Assembly: GCA_945947925.1 (NCBI GenBank)
Contig: CAMEZU010000004.1
Location: 1-24,226, forward strand
Direction of reading: 5' to 3'
Length of the DNA: 24,226 nucleotides
Origin: an uncultured Verrucomicrobiota bacterium
Lineage (GTDB): Bacteria > Verrucomicrobiota > Kiritimatiellia > RFP12 > UBA1067
The notes under the pieces were generated by a model. The model was not told where the DNA came from, made no database searches, and saw nothing but the letters and a program-made list of their open reading frames with translations. A program made the position numbers and the translations under genes. Of this stretch, positions 7,119 through 15,915 are shown in pieces; positions within the stretch are counted from its first letter, which is position 1, and each line of letters begins with the position of its first letter.

Positions 7119-8534
7119 ATGAAAAGATTAGTTCTTGTCGCTTCTCTGGCCATGGCACTCGGTGCCTTTGCCGCGACTCCGAAATATGTCTTCCTGTTTA
7201 TCGGCGACGGCATGTCGACGCCGCAGCGTATGATCGCCGAAGAGTTCTCGCGCAAGGTCGGCAACGGTTCGTTGGCGATGAACACGCTTCCGTACCAGGC
7301 GACGACGCGCACGTGCTCGGCCAACTCGCTGGTGACGGATTCCGCTGCGGCGGCGACGGCCATCGCCTGCGGCGTGAAGACCTACAATCACGCGATAGGG
7401 GTCGACGCAAAGGCGAAGCCCGCCGAGTCCTGCGCGGAGGTCGCCAAGAAGGCCGGCAAGAAGGTCGGCATCGTGTCCACGGTCACGATCACCCATGCAA
7501 CCCCCGGCGGTTTCTACGCCCATCGCAAGGATCGCGGCGAGCTCTACGGCATCGCGCTGGACCTCGCGAACTCCGGCTTTGACTTCTTTGCCGGCGGCGG
7601 ACTCGACCAGCAGCCGAATGCGAAGAAGAACAAGGATTATGCGAAATACGGCGACGCCTATGACTATGTCGCCAAGAAGGGGTATCGCATCGTCCGGACG
7701 AAAGACGAGTTCATGGCGCTCAAGCCGTCCGACGGCAAGGTCATGACCCGCTTCACGAACGGCCCCCTCGAGACGACCATCGACGCGACGCCCGACCTCA
7801 ATCAGCCGACCCTCGCCGAAATCGTCGGCAAGGCGATCGAAATGCTGGACGGTCCCCAGGGTTTCTTCCTGATGGCCGAGGGCGGGCGCATTGACTGGGC
7901 AGGCCACGCCAATGACGCGGCGACGAACCTTCGCGACGTCCTTGCCCTTGACGAGGCCGTCAAGGTCGCCCTGGCGTTCCTGGACAAGCATCCGAAAGAG
8001 ACGCTCGTGATCGTCACGGGCGACCACGAGACGGGCGGCATGTCGATGGGCTTCGCCGGCACGGGCTATGCGCTCTATATGGATCGCCTCGCCAACCAGA
8101 CGATGAGTGTCGGCAAGTTCGAAGCCAAGGTCATGGAACTTTTCAAGCAGAATCCCAAGTTGGCCTTTGATGACATCAAGCCCTTGTTGAAGGAGGCGTT
8201 CGGATTCAAGTTCCGCGGTCCCGGCGTCGACGAGCGTGATCCGATGCGTCTGCATACGGCAGAAATCGCCGAAATCCAGGCAGCCTTCGATCATGATGTC
8301 GCGTTTCATCAGTCCAAGGTCGAGGAGAATGCGAAGTACGACGGCGAGAAGCGCTATCTGCTCGGCGGAGCCTGCCGTCTCGTCCTTTCCCACAAGTGCG
8401 GCATCGGCTGGAGCTCCGGCGCGCACACGGCGATGCCCGTCCTGACGACGGCCAAAGGCTGTTGCGCCGACCAATTCTGCGGCTTCATCGAGAACACCGA
8501 CATCTCCAAGACGATCAAGAGCTTCTACCGCTGA
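7119..8534 (+). CDS. Secreted alkaline phosphatase
   Basis: 471 residues, PhoA-type alkaline phosphatase, which releases phosphate from phosphomonoesters outside the inner membrane. Residues 1-19 are a Sec signal peptide ending AFAA. The metal and catalytic residues can be followed: Asp30 in FIGDGMS, nucleophile Ser75 in VTDSAAAAT, the ITHATPGGFYAH stretch (His126/Thr128), Glu254, Asp259 and His263 in AEGGRIDWAGH, Asp302-His303 in TGDHETGG, and His436 in GAHTAMP. All ligands for two zinc ions and one further metal ion are present, so the enzyme should be active. Length fits the family. It overlaps the next gene by one base (TGATG at 8532-8536), so it is the first gene of a likely phosphatase/YibE-F/glycosidase unit. 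I saw no Pho box. Confidence 0.93.
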   Translation: MKRLVLVASLAMALGAFAATPKYVFLFIGDGMSTPQRMIAEEFSRKVGNGSLAMNTLPYQATTRTCSANSLVTDSAAAATAIACGVKTYNHAIGVDAKAKPAESCAEVAKKAGKKVGIVSTVTITHATPGGFYAHRKDRGELYGIALDLANSGFDFFAGGGLDQQPNAKKNKDYAKYGDAYDYVAKKGYRIVRTKDEFMALKPSDGKVMTRFTNGPLETTIDATPDLNQPTLAEIVGKAIEMLDGPQGFFLMAEGGRIDWAGHANDAATNLRDVLALDEAVKVALAFLDKHPKETLVIVTGDHETGGMSMGFAGTGYALYMDRLANQTMSVGKFEAKVMELFKQNPKLAFDDIKPLLKEAFGFKFRGPGVDERDPMRLHTAEIAEIQAAFDHDVAFHQSKVEENAKYDGEKRYLLGGACRLVLSHKCGIGWSSGAHTAMPVLTTAKGCCADQFCGFIENTDISKTIKSFYR

Positions 8535-9778
8535 TGATGTCCGGCGAGAGCATAAGGCGTTTCCTTCATATCGCGCGTTGGCGTCTGGCCCTGGCCGGAC
8601 GCCTTCTTGCCGAAGCCTCACGCGCCTTGTGGCGCCTTGCGTTGCGCCATTGGCCGCGCGTCCTCGACCTCTTCGTCATCCTCGCGCTGGCCGTCGCGAC
8701 CTGGTGGCTGTGGCAGGCGCCCCCGCCCAGGCCCCTCGTCGACGAGCCCGGGCTCGTGACCGAAATCGTGACCGTCAAGGACGTGGACGATTCGCGCATC
8801 ATGACGCACGGACGCGTCGAGTTCGGCACTCAGGAGCTGACGGTCGTCCGCGCCACCGGCGAAGAGGCCGTTGCCTTCAACGAGCTCCGTGCCCAGCTGG
8901 AACTCGACAAGAAGTTCGTGCCCGGCGATACGGCGCTGGCCGTTGTCCACGGCGGCGAAGGGGACTCCGAGGACGGAATCCCGGTTACGCTTGAGGCTAG
9001 GGACCACTGGCGGATCGGCTGGCTGACGGCACTCTTCGGCACCTTTGCCGTCATTCTGCTCGTCTTCGGCGGCTTCACCGGTCTGCGCGCCCTCTTTACG
9101 TTCTTCTTCAGCTGCCTCGCGATCTGGAAGCTCATGATTCCCTACGCGCTCGCCGGCAACAGCGCGTCCGTCGCCGCGTTCGTCACCGTGCTCGTTCTCA
9201 CCGCCGCAATCCTCTTCCTGGTGGCCGGCATCTCGCGGAAGGGGCTCGCCGCGTTCCTCGGGTCGATGGGCGGCGTCGCGACCTCGCTCCTGCTCGCAGG
9301 ATTTGCGGCCCGCGTCCTCCACATCAACGGCGCGACCATGCCGTTCGCCCAGCAGCTCCTCTATTCGGGCGCGCCGAACGTCGACCTGCAGGACATCTTC
9401 GTCGGGGCGATGATCCTCGCCTCGTCAGGCGCGGTCATGGACCTTGCGATGGACATCGCCGCCGGCATCGAAGAGGTGAGCCGTCACAATCCGACGCTCG
9501 GTTTCCGCAAGCTCCTCGGATCCGGCATCCGCATTGGACGTTCCGTCGTCGGCACGATGACGACGACCCTGCTCCTCGCCTATTCCGGCGGGTACCTCAC
9601 GCTTCTTATGGTCTTCGCCGCCGAAGGCAAGCCCCCGTCCGTCTTCCTCAACACCCCGCTTGTCGCTGCAGAAGTCGTCAAGACGATGGTCGGTAGCCTC
9701 GGGCTCGTCCTGGTGGCTCCTCTGACGGCCCTTGTCAGTGCGTTCGTTTTCAAACCCATGAAAGGATATAAATCATGA
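8534..9778 (+). CDS. YibE/F family membrane protein
   Basis: The frame is open from 8396 but the natural start is the ATG at 8534, overlapping the phosphatase stop by one base; an ATG directly after it at 8537 is equally possible. This gives 414 residues. After a basic amphipathic start, a first membrane segment lies at about 43-60. A soluble segment to about 155 follows, rich in beta strands (VTVKDVDDSRIM, GTQELTVVRATGEEAVAF). Then come about seven membrane helices, with the YibE/F signature near GAMILASSGAVMDLAMDIAAGIEEV. YibE/F proteins are widespread in Firmicutes and anaerobes as probable transporters or efflux proteins, with no proven substrate. The stop overlaps the next start (ATGA at 9775-9778). 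Its place between a secreted phosphatase and a secreted glycosidase suggests a cell-envelope role, which is inference. Confidence 0.85.
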   Translation: MMSGESIRRFLHIARWRLALAGRLLAEASRALWRLALRHWPRVLDLFVILALAVATWWLWQAPPPRPLVDEPGLVTEIVTVKDVDDSRIMTHGRVEFGTQELTVVRATGEEAVAFNELRAQLELDKKFVPGDTALAVVHGGEGDSEDGIPVTLEARDHWRIGWLTALFGTFAVILLVFGGFTGLRALFTFFFSCLAIWKLMIPYALAGNSASVAAFVTVLVLTAAILFLVAGISRKGLAAFLGSMGGVATSLLLAGFAARVLHINGATMPFAQQLLYSGAPNVDLQDIFVGAMILASSGAVMDLAMDIAAGIEEVSRHNPTLGFRKLLGSGIRIGRSVVGTMTTTLLLAYSGGYLTLLMVFAAEGKPPSVFLNTPLVAAEVVKTMVGSLGLVLVAPLTALVSAFVFKPMKGYKS

Positions 9779-11307
9779 ACTGTTCGCTCCTTGCCCCGTT
9801 TGCGGCTCTGCTGGCGTTTTCCGCCTGTGCGTATGAAGGTCCGACTTTTACCGCCACCGTCTGGCGCGGGGAAACGGCCTACGTCCAGGTGCCGGACAAC
9901 CTGGTCGGCGAATTGGAAGCGGAAGAAGATGACGATCGCGGACTGACCAACCGCATCGACGGCGTCGCGCTGAAGCTTCTGGACGTGAGGGCGATCCCCT
10001 ATACGACGCGTCTCCACGGGGCGCAGCTCGGATTCCGCTATGACTGGATCGGCGAACCGTGTCACTCCACATCCGGGGGGCCTTGCCTCGCCGCCACCCG
10101 CAGAAGCGCCCTCTGCCAGATCGACGCTGCCGTGACTGCGAAGCCCGGCACGTATGCCGTCGGTCCGCTCGAGGTGCGCGTCCTCGACCGCGTCCTCCCG
10201 CCGCCCGCCGAGTGGCACTACTATCTCGACCTCTGGCAACATCCCTGGGCGACGGCGCGCTATTTCTGCGCAGAGCCGTTTTCGGAAGATCATTTCGAGG
10301 ACATGGCGGACGTGATGAAGACGCTGGCGGCGTGCGGACAGAAGGTGCTGACGACGACCCTCCTTGACCTGCCCTGGAATCACCAGTGCTATGACGCGTA
10401 CCATTCGATGATTGGTCGTGTGAAGAAGGCGGACGGTACATGGGTCTTCGACTACACCGTCTTCGACAAGTACGTCGCGTTCGGACGGAGCTGTGGGATC
10501 GGACCTGACATCGCATGCTACACGATGTGTCCGTGGGGTTATGTGGTCCGCTGGCAGGACGAGAAGGGCGAGACCCAGCGCGCAGTCGCCAAGCCCGGGA
10601 CGCCCGTCTTCGACGACTACTGGGGCGATTTCCTCGTCGACTTCGCGAAGCACCTGAAGGAGAAGGGCTGGTTTGCGCACACCTACATCGCCATGGACGA
10701 GCGCTCGCCGGAGGACCTCCGCTACATTGCGCACTTCATCCAGCAGAAGGCGCCCGGACTCAAGATCTCGCTCGCCGGCAACCGCAAGCCTTCCGACTTC
10801 AAGGGTATCACGATCGACGCCTACAGCCAGGTCCTGCAAGATGTCTCGCCGGAGTACCTACAGGAGCTGTCGGTTCGTCGCGAGCAGGGCTACAAGACGA
10901 CCTTCTACGTCTGCTGCGCGCCCGCGAAACCGAACACGTTCATGACGAGCGAGAACGACGAGGCGTTCTGGCTCGGCGCGTATCCCGCGCTCTCGGGCTT
11001 CGACGGATTCCTCCGCTGGGCCGCCAACTCGTGGCCGGAGGATCCGTACATCGACGCCGCGTTCGGCAACTGGGCGCCGGGGGACACGTTCCTCGTCTAT
11101 CCCGACGGCAGTCCGTCCGCCCGCCTCATCGCGCTTCGCGCCGGGATCGTCGCGGCCGAAAAGGCGCGGATCTTGCAGGATGGCGACGACACGGTCAAGG
11201 CGAAGCTCCAGGACCTCAACCGGAAGTACAGCTTCGACAAGGCGCTGAAGGGCGCGTTCGATCCGTCCGCCGCACGCCGCGACATCGAGGCACTCGTCAA
11301 CCGCTGA
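9775..11307 (+). CDS. Secreted GH123/DUF4091-like glycoside hydrolase
   Basis: 510 residues. Residues 1 to about 19 form a signal peptide (MNCSLLAPFAALLAFSACA); the Cys at 18 could be a weak lipobox but FSAC is not typical. A beta-rich N-terminal domain runs to about 145, followed by a TIM-barrel-like domain beginning at EWHYYLDLWQHPWATARYF. The pair Asp308-Glu309 in YIAMDERSPED sits where GH123 beta-N-acetylgalactosaminidases carry their Asp-Glu catalytic dyad. The C-terminal stretch FLRWAANSWPEDPY...GNWAPGDTFLVYPDG...RLIALRAGI is the hallmark of the GH123/DUF4091 group. It probably cleaves N-acetylhexosamine-containing glycans, such as mucin or glycolipid sugars, outside the cytoplasm by substrate-assisted catalysis. 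The exact substrate cannot be read. The gene overlaps yibE/F by four bases, so the two are coupled. Confidence 0.8.
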   Translation: MNCSLLAPFAALLAFSACAYEGPTFTATVWRGETAYVQVPDNLVGELEAEEDDDRGLTNRIDGVALKLLDVRAIPYTTRLHGAQLGFRYDWIGEPCHSTSGGPCLAATRRSALCQIDAAVTAKPGTYAVGPLEVRVLDRVLPPPAEWHYYLDLWQHPWATARYFCAEPFSEDHFEDMADVMKTLAACGQKVLTTTLLDLPWNHQCYDAYHSMIGRVKKADGTWVFDYTVFDKYVAFGRSCGIGPDIACYTMCPWGYVVRWQDEKGETQRAVAKPGTPVFDDYWGDFLVDFAKHLKEKGWFAHTYIAMDERSPEDLRYIAHFIQQKAPGLKISLAGNRKPSDFKGITIDAYSQVLQDVSPEYLQELSVRREQGYKTTFYVCCAPAKPNTFMTSENDEAFWLGAYPALSGFDGFLRWAANSWPEDPYIDAAFGNWAPGDTFLVYPDGSPSARLIALRAGIVAAEKARILQDGDDTVKAKLQDLNRKYSFDKALKGAFDPSAARRDIEALVNR

Positions 11308-11327
11308 CCGTCCACGATCCTGTAGCC

Positions 11328-13331
11328 ATGTCCGAACGTCTGTTCAAGCTGCAGTCCAAGTTCAAGCCGACCGGTGACCAGCCGGAGGCGATCAACGCCC
11401 TGTACGAGGGATTGAAGAAGGGGGACAACCGTCTCATCCTCCAGGGCGTGACGGGGTCGGGCAAGACGTTCACGATGGCGAACCTCATCGCCAAGTGGAA
11501 CCGTCCGACCCTGATTCTCTCCCACAACAAGACGCTCGCCGCCCAGCTCTTTTCGGAACTGCGCGAATTCTTTCCCGAGAATGCGGTCGAGTATTTCATC
11601 TCGTACTACGACTACTATCAGCCCGAGGCATACATTCCGCAGACGGACACCTACATTGAGAAGGATGCGTCCATCAACGAGGAGATCGAACGCTACCGGC
11701 TCGCCGCGACAAACGCGCTCATCGCGCGCAAGGATGTGATCGTCGTCTCGTCCGTCAGTTGCATTTACGGCTTGGGCGAGTCCGACGAATACCGGGACCT
11801 CACGGTCAAGGTGAAAACCGGCAGCGACCTCGCGGCCGGCGGCGGCCTCCGCGGACGCAGTCGGCTCATCGCCGATCTTGTGGAGGCGCAGTACGTCCGC
11901 AACGACATCGGCTTCGAGCCCGGTGTCTTCCGCGTGCGCGGCGATGTCGTGGACATCTTTCCGGCGTATGAGACGAAGGCGATTCGCGTTGAGTTCTTCG
12001 GGGACGAAGTGGACTCGATTCGCGAGCTCGATCCCGTCAGCGGCAAATGCGGCGTCACGATGCCTGCGGCCGTCATCACGCCGGCGAAGCAGTTCGTCAT
12101 GAGCAAAGACAAGTTCGCGGCCGCCTTCGAGCGCATCGAGGCGGAGCTGGCGGACCGGCTCAAGTTCTTCTCATCGAAAAACAAGCTCCTTGAGGCGCAG
12201 CGTCTGCGGGAGCGCACCGAGTACGACATCGAGATGATGCGCGAGCTCGGCTATTGCAACGGCATCGAGAACTATTCGCGTCCGCTGACGGGACGCGCCC
12301 CCGGCTCGGCCGGCGAATGTCTCATCGACTACTTTCCGGACGACTTTCTCACCATTATCGACGAGAGCCACGTGTCCGTCCCGCAGATCCGCGCGATGTA
12401 CAACGGCGACCAGGCGCGCAAGGACAAGCTCGTCGAATACGGCTTCCGCCTGCCGTCCGCCAAGGACAACCGTCCGCTCACCTTCGACGAGTTCAACGCC
12501 AAGGTGAAGCAGATCGTCTACTGCTCGGCGACGCCCGGCAACTACGAGTACGAACAGGCCACGACCGTCGCCGAACAGGTGATCCGTCCGACCGGCCTCC
12601 TCGACCCCGAGATCGAGATCCGTCCGCTCGCACACCAGATCGACGACCTCATCGCCGAGATTCGGAAGGTGACGGAAGGGGGCGACAGGGTCTTCGTGAC
12701 GACGCTGACGAAGCGCAGCTCCGAGGATCTCACGCACTACCTGCACGAGACCGGCATCCGCGTCGAATACCTGCACAGCGACATCGACGCCATCGAGCGC
12801 GTGGAGATCCTGCAGCGCCTGAGGAAAGGGGAGTTCGACGTTCTGGTCGGCATCAACCTGTTGCGCGAGGGACTGGATCTCCCCGAGGTTGCGCTCGTTG
12901 CGATTCTCGACGCGGACAAGGAAGGCTTTCTCCGGTCGACGACCTCGCTCGTCCAGACCGCCGGACGCACGGCGCGCCATGAGAAGGGGCGTGTCATCCT
13001 GTATGCGGACCACAAGACGGACGCGATTCGCGATCTCCTGCGCATCACGAAAGCTCATCGCACCAAGCAGATCGCCTACAACACGGAACACGGCATCGTG
13101 CCGAAATCCGTCAAGCGCTCGATCACCGAATCGACCTATCTCTTCAAGGCGGGCAAGACCGCAGGGACGACATCCGCCTCTCTTCCGTCAACCGAGAAGG
13201 GTACGACCGACTCGGCCGAACTGATTGCCGAGATGACAAAAGAAATGCTCGAGGCTGCGGACAGCCTCGAGTTCGAACGCGCGGCGTTCTTGCGCGACCA
13301 GATCAAGAAATTGAAAAAGGGGAGCCGCTGA
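11328..13331 (+). CDS. uvrB: UvrABC excinuclease subunit B
   Basis: 667 residues, full length. UvrB is handed damaged DNA by UvrA and then recruits UvrC for incision. Seen here: Walker A GVTGSGKT (40-47), NKTLAAQL, the beta-hairpin region YYDYYQPEAYIPQTDTYIEK, Walker B DESH (345-348), helicase motif VI region QTAGRTARHEKGRVILYAD, and a C-terminal UVR domain (MTKEMLEAADSLEFERAAFLRDQIKKL) that contacts UvrC. Motif VI differs slightly from the common QTIGRAARN but keeps its arginines. The frame is open far upstream inside the glycosidase gene; the ATG at 11328 matches the usual N-terminus (MSERLFKLQSKFKPTGDQ). It starts 20 bases after the glycosidase stop, without a clear ribosome site. No LexA box was recognised. 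Confidence 0.97.
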   Translation: MSERLFKLQSKFKPTGDQPEAINALYEGLKKGDNRLILQGVTGSGKTFTMANLIAKWNRPTLILSHNKTLAAQLFSELREFFPENAVEYFISYYDYYQPEAYIPQTDTYIEKDASINEEIERYRLAATNALIARKDVIVVSSVSCIYGLGESDEYRDLTVKVKTGSDLAAGGGLRGRSRLIADLVEAQYVRNDIGFEPGVFRVRGDVVDIFPAYETKAIRVEFFGDEVDSIRELDPVSGKCGVTMPAAVITPAKQFVMSKDKFAAAFERIEAELADRLKFFSSKNKLLEAQRLRERTEYDIEMMRELGYCNGIENYSRPLTGRAPGSAGECLIDYFPDDFLTIIDESHVSVPQIRAMYNGDQARKDKLVEYGFRLPSAKDNRPLTFDEFNAKVKQIVYCSATPGNYEYEQATTVAEQVIRPTGLLDPEIEIRPLAHQIDDLIAEIRKVTEGGDRVFVTTLTKRSSEDLTHYLHETGIRVEYLHSDIDAIERVEILQRLRKGEFDVLVGINLLREGLDLPEVALVAILDADKEGFLRSTTSLVQTAGRTARHEKGRVILYADHKTDAIRDLLRITKAHRTKQIAYNTEHGIVPKSVKRSITESTYLFKAGKTAGTTSASLPSTEKGTTDSAELIAEMTKEMLEAADSLEFERAAFLRDQIKKLKKGSR

Positions 13332-13347
13332 CGATTACTCCAGCGGC
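13324..13347. terminator. Stem-loop spanning both stop codons of convergent genes
   Basis: GCCGCTG (13324-13330) and CAGCGGC (13341-13347) are a perfect 7-base inverted repeat with a 10-base loop. The loop and arms contain the uvrB TGA and the TAA of the coiled-coil gene. No T-run follows on either strand, so it is at most a weak bidirectional terminator or an mRNA end-stabilising hairpin. Confidence 0.35.
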
Positions 13348-14600
13348 ATCTCGTAGCTCGACGTATCCGAACTGGGCGTCGGCTTCTTGCCGGCGGGCGT
13401 GTCGTCCAACGTGTCGAGGAATTCCAGCACCTCGTCGACCTCAACCGAGGGTCCCGGCTTATTCGAGGGGACGATCGGCTTGGCGACCACGGGCTTGACC
13501 GCCGGCAGAAGGACAGGCTGCGCAACAGGCTGAGCGGCAGGGGGCGTGACGGGTTGGACAACGGGCTGTGCCATGGGCGCCGTTTTCGATTCGGCCTCAC
13601 GCTGCGCTTCCTTTGCAGCCTTCATCGCAGCGGCGGCTTCCTGCCGAAGGCGCTCGATTTCCTTTTCCTTGTCGGCAATCTGACGTTCGCGCTTGGCAAG
13701 ACGAGCGGCCTTCAATTCGGCGGCACGTTCGGCATCCTCGAACTTCTCCTTGGCTTTCTGGGCCTCGCGTTCGGCCGTCACGGCCTTGGCCTCGGCCTGA
13801 AGGGCCTCTTCCTTGGCCTGGTCGCGCTCGGCGTTCGCCGCCTGGATCTGCGCGTCGGCCTTGCGGCGGGCTTCCGGAGAGAAGGAGTCCGGATAGAGCT
13901 TGCGCTGCTGCAGGTCGATACGCTCTTCCTTCACCTGCTTGGCATCGGCGATGACCTTTTCCTCTCGGGCCGCGACCTTCTTCTCACGACTGGCAATCGC
14001 CTGTTCGCGGCGCTTGAGTTCTTCTTCCTTGGCAACTTTCTCAGCATCGCTCATGGAAGGGGTCGGACGGTTGGCCGCTTCGGCGGCGGCACGGGCGCGT
14101 TCGGCCTCAAGACGGGCCTGTTCGGCGGCGAGGGCCTCGGCCTTGGCCTTTTGCTCGGCCGCCAGGTCCTTCAGCTGCTGCTGTTGAGCCGCCAGACGGC
14201 TCTCCCATTTGCGTTCGAGTTCCTGTTCGCGCAGCTTGGACTTGAGCTCAAGAATCTCTTCCTGCGCCTTGGCGTCGGCTTGAGGACGGCTGACGGCCGC
14301 ATTCTGCTGGGCCTGGTTCATTTCGAGAAGCTTGAGCGTCAGGTCATTGCTGTTGTTGCGTCCAGGTCCGAAGATGATGACCATGAACACCGAGATCACA
14401 ATGATCATCAGGATTGAGAAGAAAATGCAGACGGTCATCATGCGCTTGTGCGCCTTGGCCTGTTCGGCATCGACATACTGCTGGAACGCCTTGAGCACGG
14501 GGAAATCATCCATCGCGTCGCCTTGGCCGTAGATGCTCACGGCATTGGCCTGGGGCGGGATGCCGGCGTTGACGTCATTGATCGGGCTGTCCGTGTTCAT
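13335..14600 (-). CDS. Membrane-anchored coiled-coil protein, TolA-like in layout
   Basis: 421 residues with no recognised enzyme domain. Residues 1-50 are a soluble N-terminus; one membrane helix lies at about 54-78 (MMTVCIFFSILMIIVISVFMVI). A very long Ala/Glu/Lys/Arg/Gln coiled coil follows (about 90-340), broken once by NRPTPSMSD. Then comes a Pro-Val-Gln-Ala segment with repeated QPV motifs (about 343-395), and finally an acidic tail (VDEVLEFLDTLDD). The layout recalls TolA or other periplasm-spanning proteins, but there is no TolA C-terminal domain and the orientation is not certain. Low-complexity Ala/Lys coiled coils attract false hits, so I give no name. It follows rarA by 43 bases with its own good ribosome site (GGAGAGG), and ends 3 bases from the uvrB stop. 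Confidence 0.75.
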   Translation of the reverse strand: MNTDSPINDVNAGIPPQANAVSIYGQGDAMDDFPVLKAFQQYVDAEQAKAHKRMMTVCIFFSILMIIVISVFMVIIFGPGRNNSNDLTLKLLEMNQAQQNAAVSRPQADAKAQEEILELKSKLREQELERKWESRLAAQQQQLKDLAAEQKAKAEALAAEQARLEAERARAAAEAANRPTPSMSDAEKVAKEEELKRREQAIASREKKVAAREEKVIADAKQVKEERIDLQQRKLYPDSFSPEARRKADAQIQAANAERDQAKEEALQAEAKAVTAEREAQKAKEKFEDAERAAELKAARLAKRERQIADKEKEIERLRQEAAAAMKAAKEAQREAESKTAPMAQPVVQPVTPPAAQPVAQPVLLPAVKPVVAKPIVPSNKPGPSVEVDEVLEFLDTLDDTPAGKKPTPSSDTSSYEMPLE

Positions 14601-14643
14601 ATCCTCTCCGTCCTTTATTGTCGCATAATCGTTGTTATGTAAA

Positions 14644-15915
14644 CTAACCTTTCAGGAGTGCCTGACGCTTGGCGATGGTCGCCTCGTAACCCTGCTCGGT
14701 GGGACGATAATACGCCTTCGGTATGCCCAGGTATTCCTGTTCGACGTAATGGTTGGCAAATTCGTGCGGATACTTGTAGGCCGTCACCTTGCCGCTGCCG
14801 ATGGCCTTGACGTGCTTGTTCTTGAGATGCTCGGGTACGGGCTGGACGGCGCCGGACTCGATGTCGGCCATGGCCTCGCTGATCGCCATGCAGCTGGCGT
14901 TGGATTTCGGTGCCGTCGCGAGATAGGTCGTGGCCTGCGACAGGTTGATTGCGCACTCGGGCATGCCGACGAACTCGCACGCCTGCATGGCCGCGACGGC
15001 GACGGTGAGTCCACGCGGGTCGGCGTTGCCGATGTCTTCGCTCGCGCTGATCACCAGGCGGCGCGCGATGAACCGCGGATCCTCGCCGGCGGTCAGCATC
15101 TTTCCGAGCCAGTAGACGGCGGCGTCCGGATCGCTCCCGCGGATCGACTTGATAAACGCCGAAATCGTGTCGTAGTGTCCGTCTTCCTTCTTGTCGTAAC
15201 GCACGAGCCGCCGCTGGACGCATTCCTGAATGACCTCGGGCGTCAGGTCGATGACGCCGTCTTCCCCGGCCGGGGTCGAGCGCATGGCGATTTCAAGCGC
15301 CGTGAGCGCGTGACGAGCGTCACCGTCGCAGATCGTCGCCAGGAAATCGCGGGCCGCGGGATCGAAGCGGGAAGGGAAGTTGCCATACCCCTTCTCTTTG
15401 TCGTCCAAGGCCCTTTCCAAGAGTTTCGCGACGTCGGCCGGCGCAAGCGCGTGCAGCTCAAAGACGAGCGAACGGGACGTCAGCGGCGTGTTGATGAAGA
15501 AGTTCGGATTGTGGGTCGTCGCGCCGATCAGGACGACCGTGCCGTCCTCGACGTACGGGAGCAGGACGTCCTGCTGGGACTTGTTGAACCGGTGGATCTC
15601 GTCGATGAAGAGGATGGTCCCTTCTCCGCCGAGTTCGGTCCGCGCGCGGTCGCAGATCTTGCGGATGTCGGCGACACCGGAGATGACGCCGGAGAGACGG
15701 ACGAAGTTACGCTTCGTCGTCTTGGCGATCACTTCCGCCAGCGTCGTCTTGCCGCAGCCAGGCGGACCGTAGAAGATGACGTTCGTGAGGCGGTCCGCCT
15801 CGATGACACGCCGAAGCAGCTTCCCCTTCCCCAGGATGTGATCCTGCCCGACCACCTCGTCGATGGACTGGGGACGCATCCGTGCGGCCAGGGGTTCTGT
15901 CGACGTGGCGCTCAT
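14644..15915 (-). CDS. rarA: Replication-associated recombination protein A (AAA+ ATPase)
   Basis: 423 residues, the RarA/MgsA/WRNIP1 family, which acts at stalled replication forks and resembles clamp-loader subunits. The start is the ATG at 15915, overlapping the upstream stop (ATGA); the frame is open further up but the family N-terminus is MSATSTEPLAARMRPQSIDE. Visible motifs are LAARMRP, VVGQDHILG, Walker A GPPGCGKTT (about 50-58), SGVISGVADIR, Walker B ILFIDEIHRFNKSQQD (101-116), sensor 1 IGATTHNPNF and the arginine finger in LTSRSLVFEL. The C-terminal tetramer region has GSDPDAAVYWLGKML and ASEDIGNADP, then YKYPHEFANHYVEQEYLG near the end. All are as expected for an active protein. It lies in an operon after a secreted YdjY-like protein, with no evident functional link. 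Confidence 0.96.
   Translation of the reverse strand: MSATSTEPLAARMRPQSIDEVVGQDHILGKGKLLRRVIEADRLTNVIFYGPPGCGKTTLAEVIAKTTKRNFVRLSGVISGVADIRKICDRARTELGGEGTILFIDEIHRFNKSQQDVLLPYVEDGTVVLIGATTHNPNFFINTPLTSRSLVFELHALAPADVAKLLERALDDKEKGYGNFPSRFDPAARDFLATICDGDARHALTALEIAMRSTPAGEDGVIDLTPEVIQECVQRRLVRYDKKEDGHYDTISAFIKSIRGSDPDAAVYWLGKMLTAGEDPRFIARRLVISASEDIGNADPRGLTVAVAAMQACEFVGMPECAINLSQATTYLATAPKSNASCMAISEAMADIESGAVQPVPEHLKNKHVKAIGSGKVTAYKYPHEFANHYVEQEYLGIPKAYYRPTEQGYEATIAKRQALLKG

Noticed and set aside
7128..8621. 497-codon open frame on the - strand
   Set aside because: It lies opposite the alkaline phosphatase gene, whose motifs are complete. The antisense product is Arg/Gly/Asp-rich without any domain, as expected from GC-rich codon bias.
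11328..13331. UvrB motif VI variant QTAGRTARH as a functional change
   Set aside because: The arginines and glutamine that matter are kept and the rest of the protein is normal, so this is likely ordinary divergence.
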